Of a DNA stretch of 64,000 nt, positions 18,476-27,239 are shown in pieces. How positions within the stretch are numbered: position 1 is the first letter of the stretch; each line of letters starts with the position of its first letter. The position numbers and the translations under genes were made by a program. This DNA comes from Pseudomonas japonica (lineage in GTDB: Bacteria > Pseudomonadota > Gammaproteobacteria > Pseudomonadales > Pseudomonadaceae). A model generated the notes under the pieces. That model made no database searches. It had not been told where the DNA came from and saw nothing but the letters and a program-made list of their open reading frames with translations. The stretch spans positions 224,138 to 288,137 of the forward strand of contig NZ_FZOL01000006.1 in the NCBI RefSeq assembly GCF_900188455.1, given 5' to 3'.

Positions 18476-18802
18476 ATGATGAAAGGTGGCATGGCCGGCC
18501 TGATGAAGCAGGCGCAGCAGATGCAGGAAAAGATGGCCAAGATGCAGGAAGAACTGGCCAACGCCGAAGTGACCGGTCAATCCGGCGCCGGTCTGGTCAG
18601 CGTGGTCATGACCGGTCGTCATGACGTCAAGCGCATCAGCCTGGATGACAGCCTGATGCAGGAAGACAAGGAAGTGCTGGAAGACCTGATCGCCGCCGCC
18701 GTCAACGACGCGGTGCGCAAGGTCGAGCAGAACAGCCAGGACAAGATGAGCGGCATGACCGCAGGCATGCAACTGCCACCAGGCTTCAAGATGCCTTTCT
18801 AA
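18476..18802 (+). CDS. ybaB: YbaB/EbfC nucleoid-associated protein
   Basis: A small (108-residue) dimeric DNA-binding protein of the YbaB/EbfC family. It has a Met/Gln-rich first helix ([18 protein letters not shown]) and a C-terminal [14 protein letters not shown] segment. It is 64 bases after dnaX and belongs to the conserved dnaX-ybaB-recR cluster. Two adjacent ATG codons (18476, 18479) follow a gaggtga ribosome site; the first was taken. It is implicated in nucleoid organisation. The exact role is not settled. Confidence 0.93.
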   Translation: MMKGGMAGLMKQAQQMQEKMAKMQEELANAEVTGQSGAGLVSVVMTGRHDVKRISLDDSLMQEDKEVLEDLIAAAVNDAVRKVEQNSQDKMSGMTAGMQLPPGFKMPF

Positions 18803-18847
18803 AGCTTTGGACGATAAGTGCCTGCGCGACGATCCGGCTGCGTTGAA

Positions 18848-18900
18848 GACAGGCTCGGAATGCTCATTGACAACCAGTCAACTCCGCTTCCGAGCCTGTC
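18848..18900. terminator. Long-loop inverted repeat after ybaB
   Basis: Perfect 13-bp arms gacaggctcggaa/ttccgagcctgtc with a 27-base loop, followed by tttg. It could attenuate read-through into recR or stabilise the dnaX-ybaB mRNA. Confidence 0.4.
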
Positions 18901-18962
18901 TTTGCCTTGCCTGATCGCCGCGCAGACACTTCTCCTCCAAACCTTGCCAGTTTGTTTTACCC

Positions 18963-18999
18963 CGGTGGGAGCACGGCCGCGAGGCTGTCGCTCCCACCG
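18963..18999. repeat. Inverted repeat before recR
   Basis: Arms cggtgggagc/gctcccaccg (10 bp) enclose 17 bases, 39 bases upstream of recR. The sequence resembles another class of short Pseudomonas palindromes rather than the REPs listed elsewhere. Confidence 0.45.
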
Positions 19000-19038
19000 T
19001 CGTTTCTCCCCATTCGTTGATTTGCCAGGCCCATTACC

Positions 19039-19641
19039 ATGAGTTTCAGCCCCCTGATCCGCCAGTTGATCGACGCCCTGCGCACCCTGCCGGGCGTGGG
19101 TCAGAAAACCGCCCAGCGCATGGCCTTGCAGTTGCTCGAACGCGATCGCAGCGGTGGCACGCGCCTGGCCGAAGCGTTGACCCGGGCCATGGACGGGGTC
19201 GGGCATTGCCGTCAGTGCCGCACCCTGACCGAACAGGAACTGTGCCCGCAGTGCGCCGATCCGCGGCGTGACGACACGCTGCTGTGCGTGGTGGAAGGGC
19301 CGATGGATGTGTACGCGGTGGAGCAGACCGGCTATCGCGGGCGCTATTTCGTGCTCAAGGGGCACCTGTCGCCGCTGGATGGCCTGGGGCCGGAGGCGAT
19401 CGGGATTCCGCAGTTGATGGCGCGGATCGAGGAGCAGGGGACTTTCGCCGAGGTGATCCTGGCGACCAACCCGACGGTGGAAGGCGAGGCGACGGCGCAT
19501 TACATCGCGCAGTTGCTGGTGGACAAGGGCCTGGTGGCGTCGCGGATCGCCCATGGCGTGCCGCTGGGTGGGGAGCTGGAGCTGGTGGATGGCGGGACGC
19601 TGGCTCACTCGTTTGCGGGGCGGAAGCCGATTTCGTTGTGA
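19039..19641 (+). CDS. recR: Recombination mediator protein RecR
   Basis: With RecF and RecO, loads RecA on gapped DNA. The 200-residue product has an N-terminal HhH motif ([17 protein letters not shown]), a four-Cys zinc finger (C57, C60, C69, C72) and a TOPRIM domain with EGPMD. A C-terminal Walker-B-like segment follows. It is last in the dnaX-ybaB-recR cluster. A REP pair follows its stop by 6 bases. Confidence 0.97.
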   Translation: MSFSPLIRQLIDALRTLPGVGQKTAQRMALQLLERDRSGGTRLAEALTRAMDGVGHCRQCRTLTEQELCPQCADPRRDDTLLCVVEGPMDVYAVEQTGYRGRYFVLKGHLSPLDGLGPEAIGIPQLMARIEEQGTFAEVILATNPTVEGEATAHYIAQLLVDKGLVASRIAHGVPLGGELELVDGGTLAHSFAGRKPISL

Positions 19642-19646
19642 GCCAT

Positions 19647-19765
19647 GGGCCCGCGTTGCGGGCCTTCGCGGGCAAGCCACGCTCCTACGAGGGGGCGGTG
19701 TCCGGATTTGTGTTGACGGTTGTAGGAGCGTGGCTTGCCCGCGAAAGGACCGCAACGCGGTCCCC
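19647..19765. repeat. Inverted pair of REP elements, short-arm type
   Basis: gggcccgcgttgcgggcc with cgcgggcaagccacgctcctac, and its mirror image 32 bases later. The 22-base cores are exact reverse complements. It lies between the convergent genes recR and apt, ending 2 bases from the apt stop. Confidence 0.9.
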
Positions 19766-19767
19766 AC

Positions 19768-20316
19768 TCAATATTCGCTCAAGGAAAACTCGGTCAGGCA
19801 GAACGTCGGCACCCCGGCCTCGACCAGCTTCCGCGAGCCACCCAGCTCCGGCAGGTCGATGATCGCCGCCGCCTCGAACACCGCCGCGCCCATGCGCCGG
19901 ACCAGGCTGGCCGCTGCCAGCAAGGTGCCGCCGGTGGCGATCAGGTCATCGAAAATCAGCACCTGGTCACCTTCGCACAGGCTGTCCGCGTGCACTTCCA
20001 GGAACGCCTCGCCATATTCGGTCTGATACGCCTGGCTGATCACATCCGCCGGCAACTTGCCCTGCTTGCGGAACAGGATCAGCGGCTTGTTCAGTTCATG
20101 GGCGATGATCGAGCCGATCAGGAAGCCACGGGCATCCATCGCGCCGATATGACTGAACTCGGCCTCGACATAGCGTTCGATGAACTGGTCGGTGACATGG
20201 CGCAGGCCCCGTGGCGACTGGAACAGCGGGGTGATGTCACGGAAGATCACGCCGGGCTTGGGAAAGTCCGGAACCGGGCGGATCAGGGATTTGAGGTCAA
20301 AGCTTTCGCTTGGCAT
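19768..20316 (-). CDS. apt: Adenine phosphoribosyltransferase
   Basis: Purine salvage: adenine + PRPP to AMP + PPi, in the cytosol. The 182-residue product has FRDITPL near residue 32, the type-I PRTase PRPP-binding motif [13 protein letters not shown] near residues 117-129, and [11 protein letters not shown] 20316 matches the start of Pseudomonas homologues (MPSESFDLK); a longer frame reaches 20406 but overlaps anr. It lies 56 bases downstream of anr on the same strand and may share its transcript. Confidence 0.96.
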   Translation of the reverse strand: MPSESFDLKSLIRPVPDFPKPGVIFRDITPLFQSPRGLRHVTDQFIERYVEAEFSHIGAMDARGFLIGSIIAHELNKPLILFRKQGKLPADVISQAYQTEYGEAFLEVHADSLCEGDQVLIFDDLIATGGTLLAAASLVRRMGAAVFEAAAIIDLPELGGSRKLVEAGVPTFCLTEFSLSEY

Positions 20317-20372
20317 GGAGCGGGTATCCTGATGGGCAAAACGCCCGTCAGTATACCCGTTTAACGCGCGGT

Positions 20373-21107
20373 TCAGACTTCCAGCGCACCACCTGCGAGG
20401 GCACACAGCTGGATCGGGTCGACGATCCGGACTTCCTTGCCTTCCGCTTCGATCAGGCCGTTCTGCTGGAAGCGGGTGAACACGCGGGACACGGTTTCCA
20501 CCGCCAGCCCCAGGTAGTTGCCGATCTCGTTGCGCGACATGCTCAGGCGGAACTGGTTGGCCGAATAGCCACGGGCACGGAAGCGCGCGGACAGGTTGAC
20601 CAGGAAGGTGGCGATACGCTCGTCGGCGGTCTTCTTCGACAGCAGCAGCATCATCTGCTGGTCGTCGCGGATTTCCCGGCTCATTACCCGCATCAGCTGG
20701 CGACGCAACTGGGGCAGTTGCACCGACAGCTCGTCCAGACGCTCGAAGGGAATCTCGCAGACCGAGGTGGTCTCCTGGGCCTGGGCCGACACCGGGTAGG
20801 TCTCGGTATCCATGCCGGACAGGCCGACCAGTTCGCTGGGCAGGTGGAAGCCGGTGATCTGCTCTTCGCCACCGTCGCTCAGGCTGAAGGTTTTCAGGGC
20901 GCCGGAGCGCACCGCGTAGACAGAGCCGAAATTGTCACCCTGCCGAAACAGAAACTCGCCTTTTTTCAGCGGACGACCGCGTTTGACGATTTCATCCAGT
21001 GCATCCATGTCTTCCAGGTTGAGCGACAGGGGCAGGCACAGGGGCGCCAGGCTGCAATCCTTGCAATGGGCCTGGTTGTGAGGGCGCAGTTTAACTGGCT
21101 CAGACAT
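20373..21107 (-). CDS. anr: Anaerobic regulator Anr (FNR homologue)
   Basis: Oxygen-sensing CRP/FNR-family activator. It binds TTGAT-N4-ATCAA sites when its [4Fe-4S] cluster is intact. The 244-residue product has the four ligands: C15, C18 and C24 near the N-terminus and C117. A cyclic-nucleotide-binding-like fold is followed by a winged helix with [22 protein letters not shown], whose E-x3-R matches FNR specificity. ATG 21107 gives the standard Pseudomonas start MSEPVKL. Likely targets in this window are hemN and the ccoN2 operon, which carry matching sites. Confidence 0.97.
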   Translation of the reverse strand: MSEPVKLRPHNQAHCKDCSLAPLCLPLSLNLEDMDALDEIVKRGRPLKKGEFLFRQGDNFGSVYAVRSGALKTFSLSDGGEEQITGFHLPSELVGLSGMDTETYPVSAQAQETTSVCEIPFERLDELSVQLPQLRRQLMRVMSREIRDDQQMMLLLSKKTADERIATFLVNLSARFRARGYSANQFRLSMSRNEIGNYLGLAVETVSRVFTRFQQNGLIEAEGKEVRIVDPIQLCALAGGALEV

Positions 21108-21264
21108 TTCATCGATCCTTGTGGGAAAGCACACATAGAACGCAAGGGTAACCCAGCCGGGCTACTGTAGGCCAGCTTGCTCTGTTCTGGTGCGGCTTTC
21201 GCTCAAGTTCGCGGCTTTGACGCCGATAAAACGCCATGAATCATCTCTCCAGGCAGACCCGCCC

Positions 21265-21723
21265 ATGTTGACCGTCGACAGTAAAACGACTCGCCAGGCG
21301 ACCCTTGTCAATTCGTCCGATGCCCGTTCCAACCCCGCGGCAGAGACGTCGGGCCAGGCTGCGGCGTCCGCCGAAGGGATTCGGGTGAACCTCTCCCTCA
21401 AGGGCCTGGAAGTCGCCCGTACGCAGCAGGGCGATGCCGATATCGACGAAAGCGGGCTGCCGGAGTCCGTTCGTCAGTTGCTCAAGATGATTCGCAAACT
21501 GCAAAAGGAACTGGCCGAGGCCAACCGCCAGCTCCAGGCGTTGATGCGGGATCGTTCCCTCGATCCGGTTGAAATGCAGAAGAAGACCGCGGCCCTGCAG
21601 GCCCGGGTCAGTGCGTTGTCGGCCTCGCTCAACACCGTCAACTTCGGTCTGGTCCGGGCGATGAGCCAGGCCGAACTGAGCCCCGACGATGTGGGCAAGG
21701 CGATGAAGTTCCTCGTCAGTTAG
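21265..21723 (+). CDS. Hypothetical protein with coiled coil
   Basis: A 152-residue protein of unknown function conserved, as I recall, in Pseudomonas. The first third is low-complexity (SSDARSNPAAETSGQAAAS). A predicted coiled coil (LLKMIRKLQKELAEANRQLQALMRD) follows, and the end is helical. No signal peptide or membrane segment. ATG 21265 follows a weak purine-rich site; an upstream in-frame start at 21190 would add 25 residues with no family support. The 3' end overlaps the hemN stop by 4 bases tail-to-tail, so the two mRNAs are antisense there. Confidence 0.7.
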   Translation: MLTVDSKTTRQATLVNSSDARSNPAAETSGQAAASAEGIRVNLSLKGLEVARTQQGDADIDESGLPESVRQLLKMIRKLQKELAEANRQLQALMRDRSLDPVEMQKKTAALQARVSALSASLNTVNFGLVRAMSQAELSPDDVGKAMKFLVS

Positions 21724-23102
21724 ATCACTCGCGAGAAACGCTGGCGGTTGTTCAGGTCCAGGTAGGCGTCGAACACCATGCACACCGAACGCACCAGCAG
21801 GCGACCGGCCGGCAGCACGCTGATGCCGTCGCCGCGCAGTTCGATCAGGCCGTCCCTGGCCATGCCTTCCAGCGCCGGCCAGAGGTCCTTGAAGTAGCCG
21901 CGAAAGTCGAGGGTGAACAGGCTTTCGATGCGCTCGAAACTCAGCTCGAAGTGGCAGATCAGGTCCTGGATCACGGCGCGTCGGATGCGGTCGTCCTGGT
22001 TGCAGATCAGGCCGCGGCTGGTGGCCAGTTGCGAGCCATCCAGGGCGTTCTGGTATTCGTTCAGGTCGCTGCCGTTCTGGCAGTACAGATCGCCGATCTG
22101 GCTGATGGCGGATACGCCCAGGCCGATCAGGTCGCAGTGGCCATGGGTGGTGTAGCCCTGGAAGTTGCGCTGCAGGGTGCCTTCTTCCTGGGCGATGGCC
22201 AGTTCGTCGTCGGGCAGGGCGAAATGATCCATGCCGATGTAGCGGTAGCCGGCGCGGGTCAGCTGTTCGATGGTGTTGTGCAGCATCTCCAGCTTGGCCG
22301 CCGGGGCCGGCAGGTCGCTGGCGTCGATGCGCCGTTGCGGCATGAAGCGTTCCGGCAGGTGCGCGTAGTTGAACACCGAGAGGCGATCCGGCTGCAGCTT
22401 GATCACTTCGTCGACGGTGCGGGCGAAGGCTTCCGGGGTCTGCTTGGGCAGGCCGTAGATCAGGTCGAGGTTGATCGAGCGAAATTGCAGGGTGCGCGCC
22501 GCCTCGATGATGGCGCGGGTCTGTTCCAGACTCTGCAGGCGGTTGATCGCCCGCTGCACGGCCGGGTCGAGGTCCTGCACGCCGAGGCTGACGCGGTTGA
22601 AACCGAGTTCGCGGAGCAGGCCCATGGTCGACCAGTCGGCTTCGCGCGGGTCGATCTCGATGCCGTAGTCGCCGGAGTCATCGTCCAGCAGGTTGAAGTG
22701 CTGGCGCAGGTGGGCCATCAGCTCGCGCAGTTCGACATGGCTGAGAAAGGTCGGGGTGCCGCCGCCGAAGTGCAGTTGTTCCACGGTCTGGCCGGGGTCG
22801 AGGTGGCAGGCGATCAACTGGATTTCCTGTTCCAGGCGCTGCAGGTAGGGCTGGGCGCGGGCGCGATCCTTGGTGATGACCTTGTTGCAGGCGCAGTAGT
22901 AGCAGATGTTCGCGCAGAACGGCACGTGCACGTAGAGGGACAACGGACGCGCCGCGCGGCGGCTGTCACGCAGGGCGTGGAGGAGGTCGAAGGAGCCGAT
23001 CTCGCTGTGCAGTTGCACCGCGGTCGGATAGGAGGTGTAGCGCGGGCCGGCCAGATCGTAGCGACGGATCAGGTCAGCGTCCCAGTGGAGGGCGTCGTGC
23101 AT
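21720..23102 (-). CDS. hemN: Oxygen-independent coproporphyrinogen III oxidase
   Basis: Radical-SAM enzyme of anaerobic haem synthesis. It oxidatively decarboxylates coproporphyrinogen III to protoporphyrinogen IX in the cytosol. The 460-residue product has the C-x3-C-x2-C cluster motif at C63, C67 and C70 (PFCANICYYC), followed by an extra Cys as in true HemN. GGGTPTFLS and the HemN C-terminal domain follow. It supplies haem for the neighbouring cbb3 oxidases. A perfect ANR box sits 62 bases upstream. Length matches true HemN rather than HemW (about 380). Confidence 0.97.
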   Translation of the reverse strand: MHDALHWDADLIRRYDLAGPRYTSYPTAVQLHSEIGSFDLLHALRDSRRAARPLSLYVHVPFCANICYYCACNKVITKDRARAQPYLQRLEQEIQLIACHLDPGQTVEQLHFGGGTPTFLSHVELRELMAHLRQHFNLLDDDSGDYGIEIDPREADWSTMGLLRELGFNRVSLGVQDLDPAVQRAINRLQSLEQTRAIIEAARTLQFRSINLDLIYGLPKQTPEAFARTVDEVIKLQPDRLSVFNYAHLPERFMPQRRIDASDLPAPAAKLEMLHNTIEQLTRAGYRYIGMDHFALPDDELAIAQEEGTLQRNFQGYTTHGHCDLIGLGVSAISQIGDLYCQNGSDLNEYQNALDGSQLATSRGLICNQDDRIRRAVIQDLICHFELSFERIESLFTLDFRGYFKDLWPALEGMARDGLIELRGDGISVLPAGRLLVRSVCMVFDAYLDLNNRQRFSRVI

Positions 23103-23163
23103 GGTGGCGGTCCCAGGAATTGCGGCAGTGTCCGGAGTCTAGGGAGCCGTACGTACATCGGTG

Positions 23164-23177
23164 TTGATTTGCATCAA
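23164..23177 (-). promoter_or_regulatory. ANR box of hemN
   Basis: TTGATTTGCATCAA is a perfect match to the FNR/ANR consensus TTGAT-N4-ATCAA, centred about 68 bases before the hemN start. The adjacent TauE-type gene ends at 23185 on the same strand, so the site also allows hemN its own promoter within the block. Confidence 0.85.
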
Positions 23178-23184
23178 GCGTGCT

Positions 23185-23868
23185 TCAGTGACCCATCAGC
23201 CAGTGCTGGTGCGGGCCGGGCAGGGTCCACAGGCCGAAGAGCATCACCAGCAGGCCGCCGGCGATACGCACGCCGCGCTGGCGCAGCAGGGCGGTGACGC
23301 GCTCGGCGGCCATGCCCGTGGCGAGCAGGACCGGCCAGGTGCCGATGCCGAAGGCCAGCATCAGCAGCGCGCTGTGCAGCGCGTTGCCCTGGCTGGAGGC
23401 CCAGAGCAGGGTGCTGTAGACCAGGCCGCAGGGCAGCCAGCCCCACAGCGCGCCGAGCAGCAGCGCCCGCGGCAGGCTGGAGACCGGCAGCAGGCGTGTG
23501 GCGAACGGCTGGATGTGTTTCCACAGGCCGCGGCCGAGGCTTTCCACGCGGGTCAGGCCGCTCCACCAGCCGGCCAGGTAGAGGCCCATGCAGATCAGCA
23601 GAAGCGCGGCGATCACCCGCAGCGCCGTGGCCAGCGGGCTGCCGGCCATGGCCCAGCCGGCGAGGCCGAGGAGCAGTCCGGCGCTGGCGTAGCTGAGCAC
23701 GCGGCCGAGGTTGTAGGCCAGCAGCAGGCGCAGGCGGCGGGCGCGCTGCTGCGGCGGGATGGCCAGGGTCAGGGCGCCCATAAGGCCGCCGCACATGCCC
23801 AGGCAATGGCCGCCACCGAGCAGGCCGAGGATCAGTGCGGAACTCAGCAGGGGCAGCACTTCAAGCAC
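23185..23868 (-). CDS. TauE/SafE-type membrane protein of the cco assembly cluster
   Basis: A 227-residue inner-membrane protein with six or so helices. The conserved GGGHCLGMCGG segment near residue 20 has two cysteines and a histidine, plausible copper ligands. A second motif (WLPCGLVYSTLLWA) lies near residue 145. It belongs to the sulfite-exporter TauE/SafE superfamily in its DsbD-like branch. That branch is commonly encoded next to ccoS and linked to copper handling for cbb3 oxidase. It overlaps ccoS by 8 bases. The sulfite-export label should not be taken literally. Confidence 0.8.
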   Translation of the reverse strand: MLEVLPLLSSALILGLLGGGHCLGMCGGLMGALTLAIPPQQRARRLRLLLAYNLGRVLSYASAGLLLGLAGWAMAGSPLATALRVIAALLLICMGLYLAGWWSGLTRVESLGRGLWKHIQPFATRLLPVSSLPRALLLGALWGWLPCGLVYSTLLWASSQGNALHSALLMLAFGIGTWPVLLATGMAAERVTALLRQRGVRIAGGLLVMLFGLWTLPGPHQHWLMGH

Positions 23869-24076
23869 GGGCAGGGGGCTCGGGTTTGTCGTCTTCGCCG
23901 GCTTCCTCGCCTTTCACCGCGGCCTGGTGCTTCGGGTCCTGGTCGTCGAACAGGATGCTGTGGGCCGGGCCGTCGAGGTCTTCGTACTGGCCGCTGTCCA
24001 CGGCCCAGAAGAAGATGTACACGGCGATGCCGACCAGGACCAGGGCGGCGGGAATCATCACATAGAGCGCGGGCAT
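23861..24076 (-). CDS. ccoS: cbb3-type oxidase assembly protein CcoS
   Basis: A 71-residue single-span inner-membrane protein needed for haem and copper insertion into the CcoN subunit. It starts MPALYVMIPAAL and has the conserved FFWAVDSGQYEDLDGPAHSIL segment just after the membrane span, then an acidic tail. It lies 9 bases after ccoI and overlaps the next gene, in the usual ccoGHIS order. Confidence 0.95.
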   Translation of the reverse strand: MPALYVMIPAALVLVGIAVYIFFWAVDSGQYEDLDGPAHSILFDDQDPKHQAAVKGEEAGEDDKPEPPARA

Positions 24077-24085
24077 GGCATCTCC

Positions 24086-26542
24086 TCAGACCGTCGCGAG
24101 TTGCCGGGGACCACCGGTCGCGGGGTGCGCCGGCGGCGCGCCGCGCAGCCGGGTCAGGCGCAGGGCATTGAGCACCACGATCAGCGAACTGACCGACATG
24201 CCGATCGCCGCCCACACCGGGGTGATCCAGCCGAGGGCGGCGAATGGCAGCATGAGGCCATTGTACAGCGCGGCCCAGCACAGGTTCTCGATGATGATCC
24301 GGCGGGTCCGCCGGGCCAGCCCGAAGGCCTGCACCAGGCTGTCCAGGCGGTTGGACAGCAGCACGGCGTCGGCGCTGGTCTTGGCCAGGTCGGTGGCCGA
24401 ACCCATGGCGATGCTGATGTCGGCGGCGGCCAGCACCGGTACGTCATTGACCCCGTCACCGAGCATCAGCACCTTGCGTCCTTCGGCCTGCAGGGCTTTC
24501 AGGCGTTGCAGCTTGTCGTCCGGACGCAGGCCGCCGATGGCCTGGTCGATCTGCAGTTCGGCGGCGACGCTGGCGACCATCGGCGAGCTGTCGCCGGACA
24601 GCAGCAGGGTCTGCCAGCCGCGTGCGCGGCAGGCTTCGAGCAGGTCGGCGGCATCCGCGCGCAGGCGGTCGTCGAGGACGAACCAGGCCAGCGGGCCCTG
24701 GGTATCGCCGAGCAGCAGCCACTGGCCGGGTTCGTCCGGCATGGCCGGCAGCGCCGCGCCGCTCAACTGGCAGACGAAGGCCGGCTGGCCGATGCGCAAC
24801 TGGCGGTTCTCCACCTGGCCTTCCAGGCCCAGGCCCGGACTGCTCTGCACGGCTTCGGCCACCGCCACGGTGCGGCCGAAGGCGCGGGCGATGGGGTGTT
24901 CCGAACGGTTTTCCAGGGCGGCGGCGAGGCGCAGGCAGTGGTCGGCGTCGAGGCCGGCCAGCGGACGGATGGCGCGCAGGGTCAGGCGGCCTTCGGTGAG
25001 GGTGCCGGTCTTGTCGAAGATCACCGTGTCGATCTGGTTCAGGCCTTCCAGCACATGGCCGCGGGTCAGCAGCAGGCCGAGGCTGTGCAGGGTGCCGGTG
25101 GCGGCGGTGAGGGCGGTCGGGGTGGCCAGGGACAGGGCGCAGGGGCAGGTCGCCACGAGCATGGCCAGGACGATCCAGAAGGCTCGTGCGGCGTCGATCT
25201 GCCACCACAGCAGACCGATGCCCAGGGCGGCGACCAGGCTGAACAGGAGGAACCATTGCGAGGCGCGGTCGGCGATTTCCGCCAGGCGCGGTTTTTCCGA
25301 CTGGGCCCGCTCCAGCAGGCGCACGATGGCCGACAGCCGGGTGTCATGGCCGAGGGCCTGGACTTCCACGGTCAGTACGCTTTCCACGTTGAGGGTGCCG
25401 GCGGTGACGGTGTCGCCGGCCTGGCGTGGATGGGGCAGGTATTCGCCGGTGAGCAGCGACTCGTCGATGCTCGACTGGCCATCGACGATGCGCCCGTCCG
25501 CCGGCAGCACCGCACCGGGCTGGACCAGCACGCGATCACCGATCTGCAGCTCGCGCAGCAGGATGCGTTCACTGTTGCCGGCGGCATCGAGGCGCAGGCA
25601 CGAGGCCGGCAGCAGGTTGACCAGTTGCGCGGTGGCCGCCGCGGTGCGTTCGCGGGCGCGGCGTTCGAGGTAGCGACCGGCGAGGAGGAACAGGGCGAAC
25701 ATGCCCACCGCGTCGAAGTACAGCTCGCCGCTGCCGGTGATCGCGGTCCAGATCCCGGCGACATAGGCCAGGCCGATGGCCAGGGACACCGAGACGTCCA
25801 TGGTCAGGTGGCGGGTGCGCAGGTCGCGGGCGGCGCCTTTGAAGAACGGCGCGCAGCTGTAGAACACGATCGGCGTGGTCAGGAACATCGCCACCCAGCG
25901 CAGGATGGTGTGCATCTCGGCGCTGAGGTCGATGTTGAATTCCGGCCAGGTGGCCATGGTCGCCATCATCGCCTGGAACCACAGCAGTCCGGCGACGCCG
26001 AGCTGGCGCAGGGCGGTGCGGTTTTCGCTGGCCAGTTGCTCGGCGGCGCGGTCGGGCTGGTAGGGGTGGGCGGCGTAGCCGATCTGGCGCAGTTCGGCGA
26101 GCAACTGCGACAGCGGCAATTGGCTGTCGGACCAGTTCACCAGCAGGCGGTGGTTGGACAGGTTCAGGCGTGCTTCGGCGACACCGGGCAGGGCGCGCAG
26201 GTGTTTTTCGATCAGCCAGCCGCAGGCGGCGCAGCTGATGCCTTCGATCAGCAGGGTGGTCTCCGCGAGCTCGCCTTCGTGGCGGACGAAGGGCTGCTGG
26301 ACGTCGGCGCGGTCGTACAGGGCCAGTTCGTCCTGCAACTGTCGGGGCAGGGCGTCGGGGTTGGCGCTGGCTTCGCTGCGATGCTGGTAGTAGCTCTCCA
26401 GCTTGCCGGCGACGATGGCTTCGGCCACGGCCTGGCAACCAGGGCAGCAGAATTGCCGCGGCGCGCCGAGGACGACGGCGCTGAAGCGGCTGTCGGCGGG
26501 GATGGGGAGGGCGCAGTGATAGCAAGGCGTGGGGGTGGTCAT
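24086..26542 (-). CDS. ccoI: Copper-exporting P1B-type ATPase CcoI (CtpA/FixI type)
   Basis: Pumps Cu(I) to the periplasmic side for the cbb3 oxidase. The 818-residue product has a Cys-rich N-terminal domain (CYHCALP, FCCPGCQ) and an HMA domain with C104 and C107 (GISCAACGW). Eight membrane helices follow, with the CPC metal site in TCPCALSL, the phosphorylation motif DKTGTLTEG and GDGVNDVPVL. The N-terminal extra Cys domain distinguishes FixI/CcoI from ordinary CopA. It stands between ccoH and ccoS; a REP pair separates it from ccoH. Confidence 0.95.
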   Translation of the reverse strand: MTTPTPCYHCALPIPADSRFSAVVLGAPRQFCCPGCQAVAEAIVAGKLESYYQHRSEASANPDALPRQLQDELALYDRADVQQPFVRHEGELAETTLLIEGISCAACGWLIEKHLRALPGVAEARLNLSNHRLLVNWSDSQLPLSQLLAELRQIGYAAHPYQPDRAAEQLASENRTALRQLGVAGLLWFQAMMATMATWPEFNIDLSAEMHTILRWVAMFLTTPIVFYSCAPFFKGAARDLRTRHLTMDVSVSLAIGLAYVAGIWTAITGSGELYFDAVGMFALFLLAGRYLERRARERTAAATAQLVNLLPASCLRLDAAGNSERILLRELQIGDRVLVQPGAVLPADGRIVDGQSSIDESLLTGEYLPHPRQAGDTVTAGTLNVESVLTVEVQALGHDTRLSAIVRLLERAQSEKPRLAEIADRASQWFLLFSLVAALGIGLLWWQIDAARAFWIVLAMLVATCPCALSLATPTALTAATGTLHSLGLLLTRGHVLEGLNQIDTVIFDKTGTLTEGRLTLRAIRPLAGLDADHCLRLAAALENRSEHPIARAFGRTVAVAEAVQSSPGLGLEGQVENRQLRIGQPAFVCQLSGAALPAMPDEPGQWLLLGDTQGPLAWFVLDDRLRADAADLLEACRARGWQTLLLSGDSSPMVASVAAELQIDQAIGGLRPDDKLQRLKALQAEGRKVLMLGDGVNDVPVLAAADISIAMGSATDLAKTSADAVLLSNRLDSLVQAFGLARRTRRIIIENLCWAALYNGLMLPFAALGWITPVWAAIGMSVSSLIVVLNALRLTRLRGAPPAHPATGGPRQLATV

Positions 26543-26577
26543 GACTGTCTTATCGCAGGTTTGTTTTGGGACCGCTT

Positions 26578-26683
26578 TGCGGTCCTTTCGCAGGCAAGCC
26601 AGCTCCTACGGGGGCGGTGTGCAACCTGTAGGAGCTGGCTTGTCGGTGTGCCGAACCACTGCGAAGGGCCGCAAAGCGGCCCC
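26578..26683. repeat. Inverted pair of REP elements, mixed arms
   Basis: One short-arm REP (tttcgcaggcaagccagctcctac) faces a long-arm variant (ctggcttgtcggtgtgccgaaccactgcgaa). It lies between ccoH and ccoI within a presumed operon, so it may lower downstream expression or shield ccoH mRNA. Confidence 0.85.
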
Positions 26684-26690
26684 ATGGGCT

Positions 26691-27227
26691 TCACTTGTCC
26701 AGATGCTCGGCACCCTTGAGCTCTTCATCCCCAAGCAGCAAGGTCGCGTCATGCTTGACCTCTTCCTCCTCGAACAAGCGCCAGGTCTGCCCATCCTGAG
26801 TCCCCAGCAGCTCGACGAAACGCCGGCCTTCGACACGATCCGGCAACTGCCCGACATAGCGGCCCTCGCCACTGAGGGTCAGGGCAATCTTGCGGTCCTT
26901 CTCCGGCTGGGTCGGCGAGATCAGGTTCAGTTCCAGGGTCTGCGGCTGGCTGTCGCCGCTCAGGCGCAGTTCCACTTCGCCGGTGACCTCGTCCAGGTGC
27001 ACGCTGGCCTTGAGCTTGAGGGTCTGGCCCAGCAGTTCGCGGTCCAGTGAGCGGTTGATGCCCTTGCCGGCCTCGTAGTAGTTGTCGTTGACCAGGTTGT
27101 CCGGGTTGTTCACCGCGATGCTCACCATGGTCAGGCTCAGGGTCACCGAGGTGGCCAGGATGCCGATGATGATCCACGGCCAGAGGTTCTTGTACCAGAC
27201 GCTGTGAGCAGGGTTTGCTGCAGGCAT
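26691..27227 (-). CDS. ccoH: cbb3 oxidase assembly protein CcoH (FixH family)
   Basis: A 178-residue FixH-type protein with one N-terminal membrane span (WPWIIIGILATSVTLSL) and a periplasmic domain starting VNNPDNLVNDNYYEAGKGIN, the family signature. It takes part in late assembly of the cbb3 complex. It starts 12 bases after ccoG. It ends 7 bases before a REP pair. Confidence 0.94.
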   Translation of the reverse strand: MPAANPAHSVWYKNLWPWIIIGILATSVTLSLTMVSIAVNNPDNLVNDNYYEAGKGINRSLDRELLGQTLKLKASVHLDEVTGEVELRLSGDSQPQTLELNLISPTQPEKDRKIALTLSGEGRYVGQLPDRVEGRRFVELLGTQDGQTWRLFEEEEVKHDATLLLGDEELKGAEHLDK

Positions 27228-27239
27228 GGGAATGCTCTC

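Noticed and set aside
23759..26719. Plus-strand open frame of 986 codons opposite ccoI and ccoS
   Set aside because: Shadow of well-supported minus-strand genes; composition typical of antisense G+C-rich frames.
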